Of a DNA stretch of 64,000 bases, positions 13,701-25,212 are shown one piece after another. The number at the start of each line of letters is the position of its first letter. The stretch's first letter is position 1. Under the pieces are notes generated by a model. The model searched no databases and was not told the origin of the DNA. It saw nothing but the letters and a program-made list of their open reading frames with translations. A program made the position numbers and the translations under genes. This stretch comes from Puffinus mauretanicus (Eukaryota > Chordata > Aves > Procellariiformes > Procellariidae): NCBI GenBank assembly GCA_023333565.1, contig JAJKFH010001865.1:1488001-1552000 (forward strand), given 5' to 3'.

Positions 13701-15102
13701 GGCTCTGGAGAGATCAGTAGCTAAACATAGAGTTGTCAGTCGTTTCAGGTCCCACAAACAGAGGGAGCAAAGCCCACATCTGCAGAATCCCTCTTTGTAA
13801 GGGTGATGGGTGGCTTTTTAGACCATGTTGGCCCCATTGGTGTTCCAGGCTAATTCCACTGTTGCCCCTGGCTTGACTCACTTCTGCCGTGGCCCTAGGG
13901 GCTGCAAATCGCAGGGGTCCTCAGCATCCTAGTGCAGGATTTCACCTGCAGATCTCACGAGGGTATCCTGAGCAAAAAAGTCTGAGCAGAAGAAACAGAT
14001 ATGAATGGATACAGCGAATGGTTGTCCTCAGTCACAAGTTCTGCTAAATTCTGACTGCCCTAAGCCTAGCAGCTGCTGCTGTTGCGCTCTCTCATAACAC
14101 CTACAGCTACAGAGAGTCAGGATCCTGAATGTACGGTTGACTCTTACAGATGCTGTGTCCCTCTTAATACCTTCTGTCTGTCCTATGTTCTTGGCATCTG
14201 ACCTCCATGACTCCTGCTGCGTGGCACTGCGTCCTCTTGACACTGAGGTGGGGAATAACTAATGCTGCCGCAGTCCATTTTAGAGATGTAATTACTACAC
14301 GAAGTCTCTGATTTCCTCAGCTTCTTCCATTACAGTGACTGACTTAAGAATGTCGTCCAGGATTTTTAGGGTCAAGAAAAACAAGCATTGTCCTTTTCTA
14401 GCCTGCAGAGAACACTGTTGGGTCATAAGATACTAAACAACCTGATTCCTATATCATGAACAATACAGTATCCTATTGAACTTGTACCTTTGGCAACATA
14501 TTTACTGGTGTGTCTTTCTGTGAAGGTGGTCTTCCTGTTAACCACAGCTTTATTTATGAGGAGACCTTGAAGATCCTATGCCAACTGTTCCTATACAGAC
14601 AATTTACTTGTGTTTTCCTTCTGGATGCACAAAGTTTATGAGCTTTATTACTTGCTCTGAATGTGAAAACTTGTCTTTTAACATTCACAGGTCTAAGCCC
14701 TTCGTATTATCTCTCAGATTTTTGTCTCCGCTGTGGAGTGACTATGGGGGTTGGCTATCCCTACTCAAATCCTTTTGACGTGGCTAATGTGCTGTGCCAA
14801 GACAAGATTTATATTAGCTGTGGTCGTGCTGGCTTTGTTGATTTCCATTTATTTCATCAGAGCCTTAGCTGCATTCGAGTTGATGTTGGGAAGGTTTCTA
14901 GCACTGACTTGTTTGGCACGGCCACCAGGAGCTCTGTAACTTCATTAAGCTATGTGGCATTGCTGACAACTCTGGCAACAATGCTGTTTGCTACGGACTG
15001 TGCTGGACTCTGGATCCTCGCATGTATGAAGCCTCTGTTATCTGCTCCTTAATGACTGTAAATTTATAAGACAGGGATTGAAATTGGCCAAAGTCACAAT
15101 GT
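1740..15102. other. Intronic stretch without recognisable genes or clear repeats
   Basis: AT-rich sequence with short simple tracts, for example (TAA)n at about 2919-2933, (GGT)5 near 5989-6001, (GTTT)n near 6019-6034 and a short (GT)n near 7570. An inverted-repeat cluster lies at 6264-6326. The part at 13600-15060 has somewhat higher GC and several open frames, but I recognise no protein or repeat family there; an old, unrecognisable retroelement remains possible. Confidence 0.6.
6264..6326. repeat. Nested inverted repeats around TATCATATC
   Basis: GCTATCATATC at 6279-6289 is perfectly complementary to GATATGATAGC at 6316-6326 (11 bp, 26-bp loop). TCATATCAAT at 6264-6273 is also complementary to the overlapping ATTGATATGA at 6314-6323. 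One right arm can therefore pair with either of two left arms. The tract is AT-rich, so cruciform extrusion or chance are both plausible. Confidence 0.7.
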
Positions 15103-15330
15103 CGTTGAATCGTAGAATAATATAGTTAGAAGGGACCTTTGAAGGGACTTCTGGTCATCTGGGGTGGACCAGATGACCAGCATGCTGAAGACAATGCTAA
15201 CCTCAAGTTAAATGAGGTTGATAAGAACCTTGTCCAGTGAAATTATGATTGCATCCAAGGTTGGAGATCCCACGACCTCTCCAGGAAATCTACTCCTCTG
15301 TTTCACCACCCTCATTGTGAAGAGCACATA
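15103..15330 (-). mobile_element. CR1 LINE 3' end, truncated, inverted
   Basis: Read on the + strand this is the reverse complement of a CR1 3' end. It begins gaatcgtagaataatatag, then gttagaagggacc, passes through a region resembling the CR1 motif for a leading vowel-rich 'ggagatcccacgacctctcc' segment (15262-15281), and ends in the stretch matching 'caccaccctcattgtgaaga'. CR1 is the dominant non-LTR retrotransposon of birds and is usually 5'-truncated, as here. The copy is diverged and contains a perfect 12-bp hairpin at 15151-15180 that does not belong to the usual CR1 sequence. Boundaries are good to about 20 bp. Confidence 0.85.
15151..15180. repeat. Perfect 12-bp inverted repeat inside CR1
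   Basis: CTGGTCATCTGG at 15151-15162 is exactly complementary to CCAGATGACCAG at 15169-15180 across the 6-base loop ggtgga. The left arm corresponds to the normal CR1 3'-end segment; the right arm occupies the place where CR1 would continue. This is the pattern expected of a replication template switch on a single element copy. Confidence 0.9.
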
Positions 15331-16146
15331 TGTAGACAGCCACCCAAACACAGAAAAAGAAATGCTTAGTAGCAGCTGTAGTTACTTGAAAATGTAATCC
15401 ACAGGTATGGGTACATTCTTTCTGTCGTGTCTTTAATCTACTAGCGCTTGTTTTGAATTGCAGGTTGAGAAATACTGAGGGCATGGAGGTTAGTGCTCAG
15501 AGCAGAGCCCTGATGTGGCAGCACAACATGAAAGACAAAGGCATGAGCTCCTTCTCAGAGTACTGTTAAAGCTAGAAACAGACTTTCCAGACTCTAGCAC
15601 CGTTCTGTACTGAAACTTTGGGTTACAGGTCTTGTAACCAGGAACTTGGATCACTGGTAATAAGCCTCTTGTTCTTAGTTTCTGCGCATAACCTTGTATT
15701 TGTATGTTTGGAAAATGGCTGACATGGTTTTCATTCCAGTGATTTCACGTCAGTCTTCAATGAGTGATCTTATTTAAACTTTGCAAATAATTCTAAGTTT
15801 GTTTGGTTTTTTTTGTTACAAAGCTCATGTTTTATCATGCATAGCAAACAAAAACACATATGTGTGTTTGTATGTATGTATTTATATTTATTTTTGTCAT
15901 GGTGAAATAGCAGACAAAAAGAAGGCATAGTGGATACGTTGGTGTTTCCTGTAAGCAGTGGAATTGTATTGTTTGGTTCACACACATGTAAAACAACATC
16001 AGGAATTAGCATGTGTTGCACAAGGAAAAAGTAAAGTGAGATTTGGTAGCTTTTTGTTAAGCTATAGTAAGCAGATGTATGCTCATTCTGAATATGTAAA
16101 TATCTGGGGGAAAAAACCAGTTTCCCTTTAAGTGAAATGATAATCT

Positions 16147-16215
16147 CAAGAGTCATAGAGCCTTGTGACTGATCACAAGTTTTAGAAGAGACTTCAAATC
16201 ACTGAACCTAACGTT
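16147..16215 (-). mobile_element. Possible very old CR1 3'-end scrap
   Basis: The order of short matches (agtcatagag, then gttttagaagagacttcaaatcac, then gaacctaac) resembles an inverted CR1 terminus (tagaatcatag, gttagaagggacctcaaagatcat, agtccaac) after heavy decay. The match is weak, and a profile search is needed to tell it from chance. Confidence 0.3.
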
Positions 16216-17039
16216 ACATAAAGTTTGTCATTACTTAATGAGTCTTATGGATTGTAATGTTTAAAATACCCAACATGTATTACCATAATGTAGCCAGTTT
16301 CAAATTTAATCAAAAGATCTTAAAAAGACTGTTAGGCAACCATTGTCATCAGACAGTTGGATATATTTCATTTTCTGCTTTAGATTGTATCACTGTTTAC
16401 TTGCAGTAAAGCTGGTGATGAAATGTTTTCCAGACGTGTGAGACTGGACAGTTTCTACATAAACTAATAGCTCTTTGTGTATCCTAGATCTTTCTCACTT
16501 TGTTGTATGCATCCTTTTTTTCCCCACATGGATTTCTCAAATTTAGATACATGTTTGCCAGTGATTATTTGTATAGACTTTACATACCTGAGATTTTTTT
16601 ATATTTCTTATAGAAGGACAGCTGCTCAACAACATGTTTTATAAAACATTTGTTCATATATATGCCTATATAGATAATTCAGTTTTAAAATGAGAAGGCT
16701 TCAAGATAAGCAAAGATTTTTATGTATTTCCCAGATATTAGTAATGTTTTCTTAGCTGCTCATTTTGTTAAACCAGCCTAAACATATGCTGTTTGGAGCA
16801 CTTTGGTGATTTGTTTGTTCATGTTGCTGTAATGAAATAATTTATGTAAAGAAGACCAAATCCATGTGTGTAAATCAATCCTTTTTATTGCTCCTCGAAT
16901 GCTCCGAGTCAGGGTTATTTAGCTGTGTATTTATTCGTCTGCATTATCCTCTCCAAGTATTTGATGGAAAGAAAATATGGTTGTTTTCCAGGTTCAGAGA
17001 GGAGAGAGAGTCTAATGCATGGGAGTCCTGAAATATTTT

Positions 17040-17420
17040 AATGGCTTGGAACGCCCACGCTGACCTCACATACGGAGATGAGGCGTCAGAGACGGTGCAG
17101 GGAGGTTTCAGGGAGGAGGCAGAAGTGTTGCCCTGGCCGCACAGACTACCGGCTGATTCACAGAGTGTCACTGGGAGCGTAGGATGGTCAGATGTCTAGA
17201 AGGAATGAGCCATGATGTTAGCTAAAACAATTTAGTTCCTTTAAATCAGAGGCCCATACAAAGGACAAAGTACAAATGGAACGAGGATACTGCTGCTACA
17301 GCACCCACGTGTGCGCTGGGGAGGCTCGTGCTACCCAAAATGAGTCTGCCAGTGCAGGAGTCACAGTAACGTGATACGCAAGACTGATTTGCGGATGTGA
17401 AAGTTGCGTGCATGTTTGTT
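17040..17420. promoter_or_regulatory. CpG-enriched pocket with an E-box
   Basis: The two halves, about 17045-17190 and 17280-17420, carry many more CpGs than the surrounding intron. A canonical CACGTG E-box lies at 17306-17311 inside cccacgtgtgcgc. No open frame looks coding. This could be an intronic enhancer or the relic of an insertion; the role is inference only. Confidence 0.25.
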
Positions 17421-17994
17421 TTCAGTAATTCCTGCAATAGTTGTTGGTATCCTTTCTTTTAAAGCAAGATCTTGTTTATGTGATACTGTTGATGGATCTA
17501 ATTGGTATTAGTCTCATAAACAATATTGGCTTAAAAAGGCTATTGTTCTCTTACACAAAACTGTCAATGACTTTATTACAAGTTTTTTCCAGGAGATTCC
17601 CAAATATAATAGACTTCATTTAATTAAAAAATGAACAACACGGGTTTGTTAGTAGGTCTCATGATCAGTTATGAAACAAGTGTAGTGAGCAAATTGCCAA
17701 ATTTTCCTCATTCACGAGGATGAAGTTTTTCTCTTCCTGAAGAACATGACTAGTATTTTGTCTCATAGGTCAGGAAAACTCAAGATAAATATAGATTTCA
17801 ATACAGTTCTCTCGCAAGCTAACTTTCAAAGTCCATATATATTTTAGTATCTTACATTATGTCTGAACACTAGATTGTTCTTTATCTTGACTTCAGACAT
17901 CTGATTTTTCAGTAACACTTTATTTTCCGATAGTTGTTACATACTGTTTAATAGAAGAATACACACTTTTCCCCCTAGTATTTTGGTATTTCCT

Positions 17995-18520
17995 GATACT
18001 GAAGCACAGTGCCCCGTGCCAGGGCCCTGCACACACACCCCTGGTAGGGGTGGGCTCTCCGTGCCCAAGGCGAGGTCTGCTGTGGTGCAGCTGTAGGTTT
18101 GGATCAGGTGACTGTGAAAACAGCCGTGTCAGAGCTGTGAAGAGCGCTGAGAAGCCTCGTTGCAGGTGTTCCTCCTTTTTTCTCAGGAGCAGCATTTCAG
18201 CTGAGACTTTGCATTTTGTCTCTTGAGCCACACTGCAGCTCTTCCTGTGCCCAGCCACATCCCTCGCTGGTCCTGACCTGCTGGCTTGCCTTCCTGGCCA
18301 AGCCTCAGACCTGCCTCGTCACCGTGGGACTTCTTTTGGTGATTGTGGACTGTGGCTGACCCTGGTTTCTGTCACCAGACCTGCTCTGCTTTTCCTGTTT
18401 GGGTACCTGGGACTGCGTCCCTGGTCAGTGAGGGCACTGCCCCTGCCTCTGTTGTGGTCACCCTCAGCTCCTGACTCGCCTTCCCTTGCGGAGGTGGCTG
18501 CCCTTGCTGCTTCCTCACGT
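17995..18520. other. GC- and pyrimidine-rich island, unrecognised
   Basis: A roughly 500-bp island of high GC stands out in AT-rich intron. The second half (18240-18500) is a CTG/CCTG-rich, strongly pyrimidine-biased tract with loosely recurring CAGACCTGC (about 18307 and 18377). A small perfect stem (ACCCCT, loop GGT, AGGGGT) lies at 18037-18051. Minus-strand open frames of about 112-121 codons cross it but look compositional. It could be a degenerate minisatellite or an old retroelement fragment. Confidence 0.35.
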
Positions 18521-21500
18521 GGTTTTCTTTGCTCATGCAAAATAGGGAGGCATGTTTCCTTTCTCTGATCACAGCATAAAAAACCAGCACAGAAGATACA
18601 GACACACATGGATTCTGAACCCTGTAGGTGGGGATACACGCACTTCTTTTGTCTCCCAGCAGCAGTGGCAGCCAACATGTACATGTGATTACAGGTTTGC
18701 GGAACACAGAATACAAAGCATTTTAAGGTAAAGTTATGAATGATCTGGAAAAGTCATAGCTCTAATGCCTCATCCGTCTTGAGAGTATCGTAATGAGGTA
18801 TCAAAGTAAATACCGAGGAGTTGTCCTGTGTTTGTCCCAGTCCATTACCATGCCCTAATTGCTGAGTTAGGAGGAGTCAGCTTGCCCCAGTGTCCGAGAA
18901 ATTCATTCCAGGTTTGTTGCCGTATTTTACATCCGCATCCTCTCCCCAGCCAGTGGAGGTGGCATAATGACAGGGGCAACATCCGTAGAAGAGCCACCAA
19001 CCAGCCAGTGGGGTGACTGTGGCCTACCCATTTTTCCATCTTCTCACCCTTGATGTCTGTTTTATGTGGCCATTGTGAACAAGTCACAATATAATTTTAG
19101 ATTATTACTGGGATCATTGTGCCTGTTCGCTTGAAGGTTAGGGACTTGTTTGTGATTGAGAGAAATTCCTATGTGGAAAAATAAACATCTCAATTGTTTC
19201 ATAGCAAATTATATTTGGAAATAACTATTCTTACTAAACTTCTGAGAAGAGAAACTATGATGTCTACTTTATGAGTCAGAAAAGAGCAGGCTTAGACTCT
19301 CAGGCCAACTAAAATAATACAATAAATACTAAATCTTATCTAATACTGTAAGTGCCCCCCGCTTACTTTCATTAGCAGTGTTAACATCTTCACACAGTAC
19401 TGCAAAAACAGTTTTAAAGCGAATGAATACATTTTGTGTCCCCTCTCTCTCTGAAGAGAGGATAGTACATGCAGAGAACTTCACTTACTGTAAACAGGAA
19501 CAGAAAAAGCCTGTCCTTTCTAATGATACATAACAAAGTCAATACTATGTCCTTTCTCCTCTTGCAACATCTGAAGTGGGAGCTGTTTTCAAGGAACATC
19601 AGTTTTGTAACTTCCGTAGTGTTAATGTGTTAGTCAAAACTATCCCCACTTTCATACCGAAGTTAATTTGGACTCTACAGAACACAGAAAATCGTCCTTT
19701 GCCCATTTTCATTGCTCTCCAAAGAGGAATGATGACATACTTCACATATCTGTGGAGCTCTTAAGTTAGAAGTATTTATCAGATAGCTTTGCTTATGCTA
19801 TTGTTGCAAACTGGCAAAGGAAAAGAAAACTTCAAAAATCTTCCTTTTCTAAATTACTAAGACAATATTTCAGAAAAGCTCAGCAGAGAAGATGACAGTT
19901 GTTATCTGAGCCATGTGGCTGCTCTATGAATAAGAGAGTCATATGTGTTAAATGACGAATCTGTTATTTGGTGAACAGGTTATATCTAACAAATCCTACA
20001 AGGTAAGCATCCCATCATCATCTGATGCCACCTTTTTCACATCTTTCTGCCATTCTGGCTCCTCTAATTAGGCGCTGATATTTTACAAATATAGAAATTT
20101 CATTAAAAACAAGAACAGAAAATATCCATGTATTACATGAATTCTTTTTTTTTTTTTTGACTAAAGTATCTACAGATTGACTGCACACTGGCTGAGGCTA
20201 TGAATCAGGGAGAGCAGTTGAAGTATGAATTGGCATACAAATATGTTTTTGGTAGCTGTGTTGCAAGAGGACCACTCTGTTCAGCATGACTGCATGACGT
20301 GGAGTGGACAGAAATTCCCCAACCAATGAGTCGTTGTTGAGATTCTTCCATCTTTAGCTGACTGATGTATTTTTCTGCCTTCAAGGCTTAATGGAGCAGA
20401 GATTACAATGCTTTGGATTTGAGCATGCAGTTTTTCTGGAAAGGAAATACTTAGAAAAGTATCAGATATATAATTTTTTTTTTTTAATGAAAATCTGTGT
20501 ATCTGTGATGTTGCCATCTATATCGTAGTATCTAATATAGAAGGACCACCTTGGTTCGATAAATGCCTGTTATCTCAGTTGGAAACGTAACTAACTCTTG
20601 GTTCAACGATTGCCTTGCAATGTAAGAGTTTCAGTGTTTGAGCAGAAGTTTGGGCCCTGAGTCTGTCTTGCTGAAAGATTATGACAGCCACAGCTTCCAA
20701 ACAGAAAATGCGAAATTTAATACTTGTAACCACAGGGAATACCTGGCTCTTCGTTTCAGCCTGCCTGAGCTATTTCTGAACGCCATGGTGGCCCACAGCT
20801 CCACGTGGGCGACACTGCTGTAAACTAGTTTGCGTGCAGCTCTCGGCTAGTCCACCAGATAGTTTTCTGGTGTGAACTGTAGCTTGCTGGAAATTTTGGT
20901 GGTGTGCATGGTGTGGGCATATACTTTGTACGTGCAAAGTTAACGCAGAATAGATGCTCTACTTGCTGCTGAAAAGTGCTTTTTGGTAGCAAAACTGGAT
21001 GTACTGTTCTTCTCTGATGTACGATATGATTGATGAGTCAAACTTATTACAGTTATGGGAGAGGATATTCAAGGTACTTGGACTCAAATGTATCAGGGAG
21101 GCAGGGAACAACAGATTTTTGTTTTTCTAGCAAAATGCTTTTTTCTTTTTTTCGTCTCTTTTGATGACTTTCTATGACTTTGCCTGTTGCAACCGTTCTC
21201 CAATATGAGGAAGAAAAAATGTGACAAGTTGACTCACAATTTCATTATTAAATAGTATTATTTCACTGTTACATAATGTTGGGCTATGAACATTAGTTGG
21301 GAAGCAATATCTTGTACAAACGTCGTACGATTATGTAAATGTACTTTCCAAAGCAAGATTAGACAGAAGTCACTTTGCAATAGAAGTACTTATATGTGCC
21401 CAAAACTAATGTCATATCTTATGATAAGTCAAAAATTGTCATACCATGGATGACTGGTTGAAGCTTCTTTTTCTTCTGTTAGCAGCAGAATGTGAAAGTG

Positions 21501-21741
21501 GGAAATCTCACAAGACTGCAGGTCTTACGTGAAATTCTGCAAGATAGATAAACTTCTAAGAGAATAATGCCATGCTATAAATACATTGTGTCTGCCTTTT
21601 AGGAAGAATGGCGAAAATATTTTTTAGGATATTGCAATCTCATCAGAACAATAGAAACATTCTATTTCTTAGATCTCATGACATCTTGCATACTCACTGT
21701 GGGAGTCTTTGGTGATTATAGCTGCCTGAAGCTGTATTAAG

Positions 21742-21830
21742 CACAGAATCATAAACATGTAGATAGAAGGGACTTTTAGAAATCTTGTATAATTCTCCTT
21801 TCTACATGGAAGCAGAAAAAAAGTCTAGGT
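21742..21830 (-). mobile_element. CR1 LINE 3'-terminal fragment, inverted
   Basis: The + strand reads gcacagaatcataaacatg, then gatagaagggacttttagaaatcttgtataattctc. This matches the inverted CR1 terminus (cagaatcat..., ggaagggacctttagagatcatctagtccaactc) with many substitutions. Only the last several tens of bases of the element are present. Confidence 0.65.
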
Positions 21831-21877
21831 TATGCCATCACCTTTCACTTACTAGATGGTTTCTTCTTAGAAAAGTA

Positions 21878-21921
21878 GTTGATTTGCTTGTTTATTCCTG
21901 TTGATTTGCATGTTTATTCCT
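21878..21921. repeat. 22-bp tandem duplication
   Basis: Two adjacent 22-bp units, 21878-21899 and 21900-21921, begin gttgatttgc and end tgtttattcct. They differ at one base (t versus a after gttgatttgc). The near-identity points to a fairly recent slippage or repair duplication. Confidence 0.95.
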
Positions 21922-21981
21922 GTGCTGCTCCTCTTTGTTCTTGCTCTCCCTACCAAGAAAGAAGATTAATGCTCATAGGGG

Positions 21982-21995
21982 AAAAAAAAAAAAAA
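21982..21995. repeat. A14 homopolymer
   Basis: A run of 14 adenines after taggggg-like sequence. No retrocopy structure or target duplication was recognised around it. Confidence 0.9.
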
Positions 21996-24837
21996 GCTAT
22001 GAAGGCATGTGCATCCTTATCTTTTGGTTTCTAGGTGGTGGCTTTCATGCCTTTGGGTTAATGTAACACAATAGATCTATCACCTGTGCTGTAAATATTC
22101 TATCCTCTTGATGATATTTCCTGATTCTTTAAATCCTTTGGATACAGTAAAGGGCTGCCTGGTCTATGTCTGAGGAAATGTGAGAGTGAAAAAACTAGTG
22201 AAGATTAAGTTCAGGAGAGGTTCAATGTATAAACTGTTTCTTGAATGCTTAATGATTTTTAGAGAATGGTGCATTTCTTCTTTTTTTCCTTTATATTCTG
22301 CTTTTATTTTGTATGCTACATTAAGTCAGTCGCTTGAAAGTCTGTGAATTTACTGCATGTGATTAGAAGACAGGGTGCAGTAAGCTTGGGTTTTGTAATG
22401 TAGTGTGTTTTGTCCTTGGTTAGTTAGATACTGGGAAAGTATTATAATGATAATCGCTAGTAATACTGCCCTTTTTGGGTAGGATTTGACTGGTGTTTAA
22501 AAATAGCTTAATGTTTATAGGAGCAAGAATGTTGATAGTGGCATAGTGTGAGTTTGGGGTTTTTCTTCTTTTTCATTTTCCTCCCTAGCACTTATAATAT
22601 TGGTATAAAATGTATATAGAGCCTGTGTATCCTAAGCATCCCTAGAAAATCTGCAGCTGTTAAAAGCAGAAGTTATATAATGATATTATGGCAATGATAA
22701 ATCTGAAATGAAGCAAAGCAGTAGTATAAAATCCAAGCATTTGAAATTGGGTTAGGCTTTAGAAAACCCTTTTTTTTCCTCAGAAATTCATGAGTTTGAA
22801 TTCTTTCATTTCCTCCTTAAAGCCCCAAGCCTTTTAGAATTCCTGAGGTTTCATTTTTATTTTTTATTTACTTGAAATTTAAAGGCTAAAAAATCCCCAC
22901 TTTAAAATGAACAAGCAAAAATCCTTAAACTCTGTTGCACAACTCGGGAATTGGAACTCTAAGGAACAGGCTAAATTGCATGAGTCTTTTGATGAAATCA
23001 TGAGAACTGGTAACTAATATTTCAAGGGCAATTGGAAAGATGTCTCAAGACAGAACAGGTTTTAGTACAAATATGACTAGATAGTTTTTCATAACTGCTG
23101 CGCTACAGACCTCATCAGTTGTCTTAAACCAAGACCTGTGTATTTTAAGGGTTTGTCTTCATGTTTTCATTAAAAAGTTTTCAAGACAAGTTTTGTTGGA
23201 CTCCCAAGGAATGCCTAGAACATAAATTGTATTACTGCATTCAGCTGATACAACTAAAATATGCTATACAGTATTACCAGAAGTAAACATAATATTTACA
23301 TAATGTTTTAGAAAAAAATTGGGAGAAGATGTAGCCTTTTTATGCTACAAAAATTGGCATCAAGAACAGCAAAATAACAAGTGTCCTTCAATAGAGAGTT
23401 GTCTGAAGAGTTATATCTTTGTAATGAAGCCTCCTCTTCTTGGAAGGGGGCGGAAATCAAGGTATTTTTTGTGAACCACTTCTGGATATGACCCATAAAT
23501 TGAACCTTCATCTGGCAAAGACAGAATACATTGGCATAATTTCTGCTTTTAACAAATAATATTTTTGTGATGCTGGTACAGACTGGCTGTTCTGGTGGAA
23601 TCATCTCATGCATTCTGTAATTACTGAGAAGAGAGAGTGACCCGGATTTTATAGTATGATTCTACATAATATTTCAGAGAGTCGGCTCTGTCAAACAGCA
23701 GCACTTCTGTGAGTCAAAGTATTTAATTGTTCAGATGAGGAAAACCTTATCAAACTAGTCAATATTGATCTTTTTGATAAAGTATCTACATAACTCAGGA
23801 GTTCTCCTGAATATGTCAGAATCTTCCTAGATGTGTTCCCCTTTATGTCCAGTCTATTCCTACTTGCTGTCCTTCAGATATGATATGGTGCCGTCCCATC
23901 TTCAGTTGAAGGTGACTGTTTTCAAGTTGGTCTTCTGCCTGTTAAGATACAGGCTTGGAAACATGATGGGTGCATTTATGTTTGGTCCTGCACAGCAGGC
24001 AGCTAAATCAGGTGGCGCAAAAGGAGTTACTACATCAGGAGTGGGGTCTGGCTCTTACAGATTTTTAGTCACTTTTAGTTCTTTGGTATGTTTGGTTGCT
24101 TTCCCATATTATAATTTAGCACAATGCTTGGAAGTTTGGAAGTTCTTCAGTACATTGCTATCATCTGGGCACATAAAATAATAGTAGAAAAAAATACAGG
24201 GATTCAAGTATTTGTTATTAAAAAAAAAGGGAGGGGGAGACTTTTTATAGGTAATGATTTGCACTTTATTTCATGTAAACTGTACTTTTAAGACTGTATA
24301 AATTATCAAATTACAAATTATCTTCATAAATTATGAATTGTCATGTGTGAATTTTTAATCAGTGTGCCAGGAAAATTCTTTATTCTCTGTTAGCCAGACA
24401 AAACACCAATCCTGTAAACAGTTTTATTCTAAAATATCCATACGTAAATATGTAATGACTTTTATATTTTCATTTAAATAACACATAACAATAGCACTTA
24501 TTCCATGAAGAGATAAAAATACTGTATGAACTCATGAGTTCATGTGCATGAACTCAGGCCCATGGAAAGATACCATCTTAAGAAAAGATAAAACCTAATT
24601 AATACTGACAGCCTGTAAGACTTGGGTTTTAAGGGACAGCCTTTTTTTTTTCCCCTCATATATAGATGATATTAATCATGTATTTCTATAAAAAGAAAAT
24701 TCCTTGTTTCTGTATTTGCTGCTGCTCACAACTTAGTTTATGGCCATCAATATGATGACTTCAGGCTAACCGCTCTTTCCATTGCAACTGCAACATTAAA
24801 ATTTAAAGATAAATGTTGGCCTAAAAATTTCCAAACA
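21996..24837. other. Intronic stretch, little structure
   Basis: AT-rich, stop-rich sequence. The one notable item is the 18-bp palindrome at 24526-24543, listed separately. I see no gene or repeat family here. Confidence 0.6.
24526..24556. repeat. Perfect 18-bp palindrome plus third half-site
   Basis: ATGAACTCATGAGTTCAT at 24526-24543 is a perfect palindrome of two ATGAACTCA half-sites. A third ATGAACTCA half-site follows at 24548-24556 after only four bases. The half-site contains a TGAACTCA-like core resembling a nuclear-receptor or AP-1-like element only loosely, so no factor is assigned. Confidence 0.9.
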
Positions 24838-25212
24838 GAACCACTACGTTGGAAGGGGCCTCTGGTCAACTCTTCCAGTTCAGACTAGGTTGCTTGAGGC
24901 TTTTTGTTTGAAAACCTCCAAGGACAGAGGTTCCACAACATCTCTGGACAGCCTGTTCCAGGGCTCAGTTGTCATCCGGGCGATTTTTTTTTTTCCTCCT
25001 ATCAAGTCTCAACCTCTCCTGTTTCAGTTTATGATCATTGGTCTTGTTCTCACAGTGTGCAATTCAGTGAAGAGCCTGGCTCTGTCTTCTCAATGACCAC
25101 CTTGCAGGTACTGGCAGGCTGTGCTTAGCTCCCTCAAAATTTTCTCTTTTCCAGCCTTGAAGAAGCCCAGATCCCACTGCCTCTTCTCTAATGGCAAATG
25201 CTCTGGCACCCA
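24838..25212 (-). mobile_element. CR1 LINE 3' end, about 375 bp, inverted
   Basis: In reverse-complement orientation this follows the CR1 3' region: acgttggaaggggcctctgg near the left end, 'gttccacaacatctctggac' and 'agcctgttccag' in the middle, and toward the right 'ccagccttgaagaagcccag' followed by a diverged 'cctcttctctaatgg...gctctggcaccc'. The order and spacing match avian CR1. The copy is 5'-truncated and diverged, and its plus-strand 8-mer tail is short. Open frames over it on the + strand are antisense shadows of the repeat. Confidence 0.9.

Larger units (their letters stand above)
15331..21741. other. Intronic stretch with two GC-rich pockets
   Basis: Mostly AT-rich with no gene I can support. 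It includes a CpG-containing pocket at about 17040-17420, a GC- and pyrimidine-rich pocket at about 17995-18520, a 14-T run at 20145-20158, and a perfect 12-bp palindrome ACACATATGTGT at 15854-15865. Confidence 0.6.

Noticed and set aside
14663..15052. 129-codon plus-strand frame upstream of a CR1 copy
   Set aside because: Composition is Leu/Ser/Cys-rich without a recognisable motif. Possibly a decayed retroelement, but nothing identifies one.
15770..16156. 128-codon minus-strand frame
   Set aside because: Lys/Asn/His-rich AT-driven composition and no homology I can recall.
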